A DNA stretch of 33,886 nucleotides from DASQPA01 sp035644215. GTDB lineage: Bacteria > Acidobacteriota > Thermoanaerobaculia > Multivoradales > UBA5704. The translations under genes were made by a program, and so were the position numbers. Below the pieces are notes generated by a model that ran no database searches, was not told where the DNA came from, and worked only from the letters and a program-made list of their open reading frames with translations. Location: NCBI GenBank assembly GCA_035644215.1, contig DASQPA010000219.1, positions 1 to 33,886 on the forward strand, given 5' to 3'. Numbering within the stretch: position 1 is the first letter of the stretch; each line of letters begins with the position of its first letter. This document shows positions 15,560 to 21,300 of the stretch, one piece after another.

Positions 15560-15865
15560 TTAAGAAGTGATCGCGTGGCCGCGATCGGCGGGAAAGCGGC
15601 GACCGGGTGGCGGCCCCGGGGTCGCGAGGCCGAAGACGGCGTGCCAGTAGGCCCAGGAGCGCGGATCGAAGAGGCCCGGCGGTGGATCGGCCAGGACCTG
15701 CCGGAAGGCGCTCTCGGGGAAGTGCTGCTGCGCCACCGCCAGGTCTTCGGGGGTGCCGTAGACCATCACCTGCGCGAGGAACCGCGTGGGGTCGGCGAGC
15801 GCCGCCGCCGGCTCTTTCCACCAGAAGAGACGGCGGGCGGCCTGCTCCAGGTCCAGGTCGGTCAA
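15560..15865 (-). CDS. Small partner protein of the nucleotidyltransferase (putative antitoxin-like)
   Basis: A 101-aa protein with RRLFWW near residue 12, DPTRFLAQVMVYGTPEDL in the middle and SWAYWHAVFGL near the end. It resembles the short proteins (DUF6922-like, from memory) often encoded next to AbiEii-type nucleotidyltransferases and thought to act as their antitoxin or partner. The start is TTG 15865, which overlaps the TGA of the upstream nucleotidyltransferase gene by 4 nt (TTGA), indicating translational coupling. No independent ribosome site is visible. Confidence 0.75.
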   Translation of the reverse strand: MTDLDLEQAARRLFWWKEPAAALADPTRFLAQVMVYGTPEDLAVAQQHFPESAFRQVLADPPPGLFDPRSWAYWHAVFGLATPGPPPGRRFPADRGHAITS

Positions 15866-16521
15866 GGGAGGAGCCCGCCGGGACGTGCGGACACTTCGGG
15901 GAGTCGCGCGATGTCGACCTGTCCGGCCGCCGCGGTGAGTCGGGAGCGCACCTCCTGGGGCAACGTTTCGAGGTCTCCGTCGCAGTAGTAGGACAGCGCC
16001 TTGGCGCTCAGGATCGGGTTGAACGTCGGTCCGTACACGGCGCGCGCGGCGGCGAGGGCCTGGGCCAGATCGATCCCCGCCGCGAGGAGTTGGTCCACGT
16101 CGAGGTAATCCTTGGCTTCCCCCCGATCCTGGACCACCTTCACCTTGGTCGCCGCGAGATCGAGTAGGGACGCGACCAGGACTGCGTTCCCCTCCGCCGG
16201 TTCTGGGTCTTCGACCCGGCGAAGGCTCAACCCTCCAAAGAAGGACACCTTGACCGGCCCGCCCCGGTCGATGCGGCAGACCAGGGTGTTCGGCCCCGTC
16301 TGGAGGCGGACCGCGGCGGCGAGAAACGGAACCTGCCGTTCGAGCTCATCGGGAGCGAATGTCTGATTGGAGAAGAAGTCGAAGTCCTCCGAGACTCGGT
16401 GGGCGAAGCGTAGCGCCAGAGCCGTCCCGCCGTACAGGACGAACCCGGCAGGGAGGGCGGCGAGGTCCGGCCAGAGATCCCGCTGCGCCGGGGGGAGAAC
16501 GTCGAGTCGAGGGCGGAGCAT
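15862..16521 (-). CDS. AbiEii-type nucleotidyltransferase (toxin-antitoxin/abortive-infection family)
   Basis: A 219-aa protein. YGGTALALRF (G31-G32) followed by EDFDFF (D46, D48) is the GG-x(n)-DxD signature of the minimal nucleotidyltransferase fold. LLDLAATKVKVVQDRGEAKDYLDV further on is the conserved helical segment of AbiEii and related proteins. Proteins of this family act as toxins in type IV-like toxin-antitoxin or abortive-infection pairs by nucleotidylating host targets such as tRNA. The downstream overlapping gene is the expected partner, although in classical AbiE the antitoxin (AbiEi, a winged-helix protein) is different and is absent here. I start at ATG 16521; the ORF is open 40 codons further upstream, but that part is Arg-rich and unlike the family. 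The RiPP-like peptide gene is divergent, 163 bp away. Confidence 0.82.
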   Translation of the reverse strand: MLRPRLDVLPPAQRDLWPDLAALPAGFVLYGGTALALRFAHRVSEDFDFFSNQTFAPDELERQVPFLAAAVRLQTGPNTLVCRIDRGGPVKVSFFGGLSLRRVEDPEPAEGNAVLVASLLDLAATKVKVVQDRGEAKDYLDVDQLLAAGIDLAQALAAARAVYGPTFNPILSAKALSYYCDGDLETLPQEVRSRLTAAAGQVDIARLPEVSARPGGLLP

Positions 16522-16632
16522 AAGAAGTCGGCACAGAGCCGAGGGCTCGGGCCTCCCCCTATGATGGCACACTGAATCGGGATCTGGATCGCGCTGCTGC
16601 GCCCACGCAGCCCTGTCTCGCTTCCGAGCTCC

Positions 16633-16656
16633 TGTCCGCACTTAGCAAGTGGGACA
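16633..16656 (+). promoter_or_regulatory. Leader hairpin upstream of second RiPP-like peptide gene
   Basis: TGTCC-G-CACTT (16633-16643) pairs with AAGTG-GGACA (16647-16656) around a 3-nt loop, giving a 10-bp stem with one bulged G. It ends 28 nt before the peptide start codon and is followed by AAAAC. It would sit in the 5' untranslated region and could be an attenuator, a protein-binding site or an operator. TATGAT at 16560-16565 could be a -10 element, but no convincing -35 is placed before it. Confidence 0.4.
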
Positions 16657-16684
16657 AAACGATCCCCCAATCAAAGGAGAGATC

Positions 16685-16834
16685 ATGCAAAAGCAGAAGG
16701 CGCCCAAGAAGCTCGCCCTTTCGAAAGAGACCCTGCGGAACCTGTATGACCGCGAGCTGCAGCAAGCCGCCGGAGGAGCCCACAGCGCGGGTCAGGTCAC
16801 CAAGTGCTCGATCTGCCCGGGCTGCACGATCTAA
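16685..16834 (+). CDS. Lanthipeptide-like (RiPP) precursor peptide, CSICPGC core
   Basis: A 49-aa peptide: MQKQKAPKKLALSKETLRNL leader, then DRELQQAAGG with a double-glycine cleavage-type site at residues 33-34, then a 15-residue putative core containing Ser, Thr and three Cys and ending KCSICPGCTI. Leader (KKLALxxETLRxL) and core (CSxCxxC) both match the peptide at 1986. The GG site would fit removal by a peptidase-containing transporter, but none is present in the window. I chose ATG 16685 because AAAGGAG (16673-16679) lies 5 nt upstream; an upstream in-frame ATG at 16649 overlaps the leader hairpin and lacks such a site. It is a single-gene unit, flanked by the divergent nucleotidyltransferase pair and the converging hig operon, and closed by a strong hairpin. 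Mature structure and activity are unknown. Confidence 0.8.
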   Translation: MQKQKAPKKLALSKETLRNLYDRELQQAAGGAHSAGQVTKCSICPGCTI

Positions 16835-16840
16835 AGGTGG

Positions 16841-16880
16841 CCTCCCCCCTGATCCAACCGCCGCCCTCCCAGGGGGGAGG
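16841..16880 (+). terminator. Strong hairpin after second RiPP-like peptide gene
   Basis: CCTCCCCCCTG (16841-16851) and CAGGGGGGAGG (16870-16880) are an exact 11-bp stem with an 18-nt loop, starting 6 nt after the peptide stop. There is no T-tract on the plus strand. It lies between two converging transcription units (peptide gene and hig operon) and could stop both. Confidence 0.65.
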
Positions 16881-16898
16881 GACCCCCCGTCCCCCCTC

Positions 16899-17207
16899 TT
16901 ACCCTGCCGCTCGGATCTTCGTGATCCGCTTCAACTCTTCCGCTTCCTGCCGGCTCGCCTGGTAGAGATCCCACCGAAGCTGGAGGTTCATCCAGAACCC
17001 GGCGGACATGTCGAAGAACTTGGCGAGACGTAGCGCTGTGCTCGGCGTCATTCCCCGCTTCTTGTGGACCAGCTCGTTGATCCGCTGATACGGAACGTGG
17101 ATCCCCTCGGCAAGATCGCGCTGCGACAGAGCCATCGGCTTCAAGAACTCTTCGAGCAGCATCTCGCCGGGATGGGTGGGCTCACGGTGGGTCGGTATGC
17201 GAATCAT
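16899..17207 (-). CDS. higA: HigA-family antitoxin, second copy of the operon
   Basis: A 102-aa helix-turn-helix protein. It opens with PTHPGEMLLEEFLKPM, the signature of the HigA/VapI antitoxin family. The HTH follows (LSQRDLAEGIHVPYQRINEL), then ALRLAKFFDMSAGFWMNLQL, the usual dimerisation segment. It is the last gene of a higB-higA-higA order, 21 nt after the first higA, and clearly related to it along the whole length. Two antitoxin-type genes behind one toxin is unusual; this copy may bind the same toxin, act only as a repressor, or have lost its own toxin partner. Confidence 0.85.
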   Translation of the reverse strand: MIRIPTHREPTHPGEMLLEEFLKPMALSQRDLAEGIHVPYQRINELVHKKRGMTPSTALRLAKFFDMSAGFWMNLQLRWDLYQASRQEAEELKRITKIRAAG

Positions 17208-17228
17208 GGTGCCAGCTTCTCTCCAGCC

Positions 17229-17543
17229 TTAGGCGACCTTGAGCGGCTTGATGCGCTCCACCTGCGTCTTGAGGGCCTTTGCCGCGTCCCAGAGATCCAC
17301 GGCACGCTGCGCGTTGAGCCAAAACTCCGGCGAATTGCCGAACAGACGAGAGAGCCGAATCGCCATCTCCGGGCTGACGGCGCGCCGCTCCCGCAGTAGC
17401 TCGTTCATGGTCTGGCGAGAGACGCCCAGGGCCTCGGCGAGGCTCGCGACCGTGAGCCCGTACTCCGGGAGGAAGTCCTCGCGGAGCATCTCGCCCGGAT
17501 GGGTGGGCCGGAGCTGCCGCCGACCGGTATTTGGAATGCTCAT
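17229..17543 (-). CDS. higA: HigA-family antitoxin, first copy
   Basis: A 104-aa protein with RPTHPGEMLREDFLPEYG, an HTH (VASLAEALGVSRQTMNELL), then AIRLSRLFGNSPEFWLNAQ and a C-terminal helix. This is the standard HigA layout: DNA-binding antitoxin that neutralises HigB and represses its own promoter. GAGGGGG lies 4 nt before the ATG. It begins 15 nt after the higB stop, so it is the cognate antitoxin by position. The likely DNA target is the GTCACGTGAC palindrome in the promoter at 17846-17874. Confidence 0.9.
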   Translation of the reverse strand: MSIPNTGRRQLRPTHPGEMLREDFLPEYGLTVASLAEALGVSRQTMNELLRERRAVSPEMAIRLSRLFGNSPEFWLNAQRAVDLWDAAKALKTQVERIKPLKVA

Positions 17544-17558
17544 CGTACCCCCTCGTTC

Positions 17559-17840
17559 TTAGTGGTAGTCGGTGATCTCGACGTCGTAGGCGTCGCCATC
17601 GGCGAAACGAAAACAGATGCGCCACTGGTCGTTGACGGAAATCGCATGCTGCCCTGCCCGTTCTCGCCCGAGTGCATGAAGCCGGTTGCCGGGCGGGACC
17701 TTGAGATCGTCAAGCCGAGCCGCCAAGTCGACGTACTCCAGCTTTCGTCTCGCCCGCTTGACAACGTCCGCCGGAAGCCGTCTCGATCTGCCCGTCGCGT
17801 ACAGCTCTTGCGTGTGCCGGTCCGCGAACGTCTTGATCAC
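17559..17840 (-). CDS. higB: HigB/RelE-family toxin
   Basis: A 93-aa protein matching HigB throughout: start IKTFADRHTQELYATG, middle LEYVDLAARLDDLKVPPGNRL, and end QHAISVNDQWRICFRF, then DAYDVEITDYH. The NDQWRICFRF strand and terminal DYH are hallmarks of the family, which acts as a ribosome-associated mRNA endonuclease. It is the first gene of the operon, as is normal for hig systems (toxin before antitoxin). The GTG start at 17840 lies only 5 nt after the predicted -10 element, so the mRNA may be leaderless. Full length and intact, so probably functional. Confidence 0.9.
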   Translation of the reverse strand: MIKTFADRHTQELYATGRSRRLPADVVKRARRKLEYVDLAARLDDLKVPPGNRLHALGRERAGQHAISVNDQWRICFRFADGDAYDVEITDYH

Positions 17841-17845
17841 GCCTC

Positions 17846-17874
17846 AGTGTATTCTGTCACGTGACGCGTGTCCA
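17846..17874 (-). promoter_or_regulatory. hig promoter with palindromic operator
   Basis: On the minus strand TGGACA (17874-17869) is followed, after exactly 17 bp, by TACACT (17851-17846): five and four matches to the -35 and -10 consensus. The perfect palindrome GTCACGTGAC (17856-17865) lies inside the spacer, a typical place for an autoregulatory HigA operator. The predicted transcription start falls at about 17839-17840, on the GTG start codon of higB. Confidence 0.6.
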
Positions 17875-17929
17875 GTGAACACGGGAGCTCCTGCGGAGAC
17901 AGAGGGGCCGTTTCAAACGGATTGGGAAG

Positions 17930-18242
17930 CTCCATGACGGAAGTGGTAGCTCCGCACCCGAGTGGCGGAGCTCCACCGCAGAAATAGGCAGCTGGGGCGA
18001 AAAGAGGGGAGTCCGGCGCCAGAAATGGGGAGCTGGAATTCAGAAGTAGGGGGCTTCTGAGGAAAAGTAGGGAGATTCACAACGGAGATAGGGCCACCGA
18101 GGACAGAAGCAGGGCAACTGAAGACCGAAGTGGGGCCACGCAGGACAGAAGCGGGGCCATCCAGGACCGAAGCAGAGCCACCCAGGACGGAAGTGGGGCC
18201 ACACAGGACGGAAGCGGGGCCACCGAGGACAGAAGTCGGGGA
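17930..18242. repeat. 21-bp tandem minisatellite, decaying to the left
   Basis: Seven clear 21-bp units run from 18096 to 18242 with consensus ACNCAGGACRGAAGYGGGGC plus C. Further left, back to about 17930, the same GAAGTRGGGAG-like core recurs in increasingly degraded and length-variable form. The period would code a 7-residue GPxRTEx repeat on the plus strand, but there is no ribosome site and no homology, so I treat it as non-coding. It fills most of the 512-bp space between the hig promoter and the end of the nuclease gene. Confidence 0.85.
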
Positions 18243-18298
18243 GGATCGACCCGTTCCTCCCCTATCCCCTGCCCATGCCCCCTCCTACGTGCTGGGCT

Positions 18299-18338
18299 CC
18301 CCTCTCCCGGGGGTGCGGCCGGTGGGCCGGGAGAGGGG
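18299..18338 (-). terminator. Hairpin after nuclease gene, REP-like
   Basis: CCCCTCTCCCGG (18299-18310) pairs exactly with CCGGGAGAGGGG (18327-18338), a 12-bp stem 14 nt beyond the stop of the minus-strand nuclease gene. The sequence, with the adjoining GCCGGGGGTGAGGG, resembles a very common dispersed REP-type palindrome of high-GC bacteria, so it may be a repeat co-opted as a terminator. Confidence 0.65.
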
Positions 18339-18352
18339 CCGGGGGTGAGGGC

Positions 18353-21300
18353 TCAGACTCCCCCGCTCACCCGCCGCCGGCCCAACCGCCAGGCGCCGAG
18401 CCCGGCCAGGAGCAGGGCGAGGAGCGCCAAGCCCACCGTGTCGAGCGTCGGGACCTCGATCACCGACTGCGGCGCCACCGCGAAGCGGGTGGGATCGGCC
18501 GCTCCGCCGACCGTCGGGTCGTCGGTCATCGCCGTGGACTCGTTGGTGCCGTTGCCGTCGGCGTCGAAGGCGATCGTCGCCTGGTTGGCGATCAGGGTAC
18601 CCACCGCCAGGCCGGTGTGGACCGTGGCCTGGATGGTGATCGTCACCGTGCCGCCGGCCACGATGGCGCCGTTCCAGGTCACCGTGTTGGTCCCCACCGT
18701 GGCCGTCGCCGTGCCGCTCGAGGCCGCAGCCGAGACCAGGGTCAGCTGCGCGGGCAGGACGTCCGTCATCTCGGCACCCGGGTTATCCGCCTGGTTGCCG
18801 GGACCGTTGTTGTGAAGGGTCACCGTGTAGGTCACCGTGCCGCCGGGGAAGAACTGGCCGGTGACCGTCTTGGTGGCGGTGAGCGAGGTCGGCGCCGCCG
18901 TTACCGTCGTCGTCGCCGTGGCGCTCCCGTTGCCGGGGTTCGGGTCGGAGGTCGCCGCGGAGACCGTGGCGGTGTTGGAAAGGGTTCCGGCGGGGACGGA
19001 CACGCCGACCTTCACCACCAGGGTGAAGACCGCGCTGCCCACCGCGAGCGAGGCGTCGGTGCAGGAGACCGTCCCGCCCGACCCCACCGCCGGGTTCGTG
19101 CAGCTCCAGCCGCCCGGCGAAGCCAGCGAGACGAAGGTCGTCCCCGTCGGCAGCGTGTCCGACAGCGAAACGGTGGCCGCCGCGCTGGGCCCGGCATTGG
19201 TCACCGTGATCGTGTAGGTCAGGTTGTTCCCCGCCGTCACCGGATCGGGCGTGTCCACCTTGGTCACCGACAGATCCGCCGAGGTCGCGACCGTCGTCGT
19301 CGCCGTGGCGCTGCCGTTGCCCGGGTTCGGATCGGGGGTCGCCGCGGAGACCGTGGCGGTATTCGAGAGGACGGTGCCGGCGGTGACCGACGAACCGACC
19401 TTCACCACCAGGGTGAAGACCGCGTTCCCCACGCCGAGCGAGGCGTTGGTGCAGGAGACCGTGCCGCCCGACCCCACCGCCGGGTTCGTGCAGCTCCAGC
19501 CGCCCGGCGAGGCGAGCGAAACGAAGGTCGTCCCCGTCGGCAGCAGGTCCGACAGCGAGACCGTCGCCGCCGCGCTCGGGCCGACGTTGGTGACGGTGAT
19601 CGTGTAGGTGAGGTTGTTGCCCGCCGTCACCGGATCGGGAGTGTCCACCTTGGTCACCGAGAGATCGGCCGAGGCCGCGACCGTCGTCGTCGCCGTGCCG
19701 CTCTCGTTGCCCGGGTTCGGATCGCTGGTGGCCGAAGAAGCCGTGGCCGTGTTCGAGAGCACCGTGCCGGAGGCGACCGACGGATCGACCGCCACCACCA
19801 GGGTGAAGACCGCGCTGCCGACGCCGAGCGAGCCGACCGAGCAGGAGACCGTGCCGCCCGCCCCCACCGACGGGGTGGTGCAGCTAAAGCCGCCCGGCGA
19901 GGCGAGCGAGACGAAGGTCGTCCCCGCCGGCAGGGTGTCCGACAGCGCGACGGTCGCCGCTGCGCTGGGGCCGGCGTTGGTGACCGTGATCGTGTAGGTC
20001 AGGTTGTTGCCCGCCGTCACCGGGTCGGGTGTATCCACCTTGGTCACCGACAGATCCGCCGAGGCCGCGACCGTCGTCGTCGCCGTGCCGCTCTCGTTGC
20101 CCGGGTTCGGATCGCTGGTGGTCGAGGAGGCCGTGGCGGTGTTCGAAAGCACCGTGCCGGCGGTGACCGCCGGACCGACCGCCACCACCAGGGTGAAGAC
20201 CGCGCTGCCCGCGGCGAGCGAGCCGACCGAGCAGGAGACCGTGCCGCCCGCTCCCACCGACGGGGTGGTGCAGGACCAGCCGCCCGGCGAGGCGAGCGAA
20301 ACGAACGTGGTGCCCGCCGGCAGCGTGTCGGACAGCGAGACCGACGCCGCCGTGCTGGGGCCGGCGTTGGTGACCGTGATCGTATAGGTCAGGTTGGTGC
20401 CCGCCGTCACCGGATCGGGCGTGTCCACCTTGGTCACCGACAGATCCGCCGCGGCCGCGACCGTCGTCGTCGCCGTGGCGCTGTTGTTGGCCGCGTTGCC
20501 GTCCCCGGTCGTCGAGGTGGCGGTCGCGGTGTTCGAGAGGACGGTGCCGGCGGTGACCGTCGGATCGACCGCCACGGTCAAGGTGAAGACCGCGCTCCCC
20601 ACCGCGAACGACGGGTTGGTGCAGGAGACCGTGCCGCCCGCCCCCACCGACGGGGTGGTGCAGCTCCAGCCCGCCACGGCGGGGAGGGAGACGAAGCTCG
20701 TCCCCGCCGGCAGGGTGTCGCTCCAGGCGGCGGAGGTCGCGGGGTCCGGCCCGTTGTTGGTCACCGTGACGGTGTAGGTGAGGTTGGTGCCGGCGTTCAC
20801 CGGATCGGGGGTGTCCACCTTGGTGATCGCGAGGTCCGCCACCTGGAAGAGGCCGACGAGCACCGGATCGTGGTCCGAGGCCCGGTAGGGCGTCGCCGGC
20901 TGGAAGACGACGCGGGGCGGCACCAGGGCGGAGCCGTCGGGCTTCTCGTCGAAGCTCGCCTCCCCCGGGCTGTCGAAGACCTCGTCGTTGTAGTCGAAGA
21001 GGTCCGACTCGTCGGCGTTGATGTGCCAGGGGGCGGCGCCGGTGATCTGCCCGGTCAGGCTGGAGCTCGAAAAAGCGTAGTCGAGATGGCCGAGCTCGCC
21101 GCTGAAGAGGTAGGAGTAGGTGCTGCCCCCCCCGAACGCGGATTCGAGGTCGGTGTAGCCGCCGGCCTCGATCGTCGTCACCGGGTTCTCCTGGGCGTAG
21201 GAGTTGAAGTCGCCGAGGAGGAGGACGTCCGGATCGCCTGCCGCCGGCAGCACGGTGCTGTTGATCCAGGTGAGCAGGCGGGTGGCCTGGGCGGTCCGCG

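Noticed and set aside
18130..18348. Short ORF encoding GPxRTEx heptad repeats
   Set aside because: It exists because the 21-bp minisatellite is a multiple of three. There is no ribosome site, and the open frame runs through the terminator of the opposite gene.
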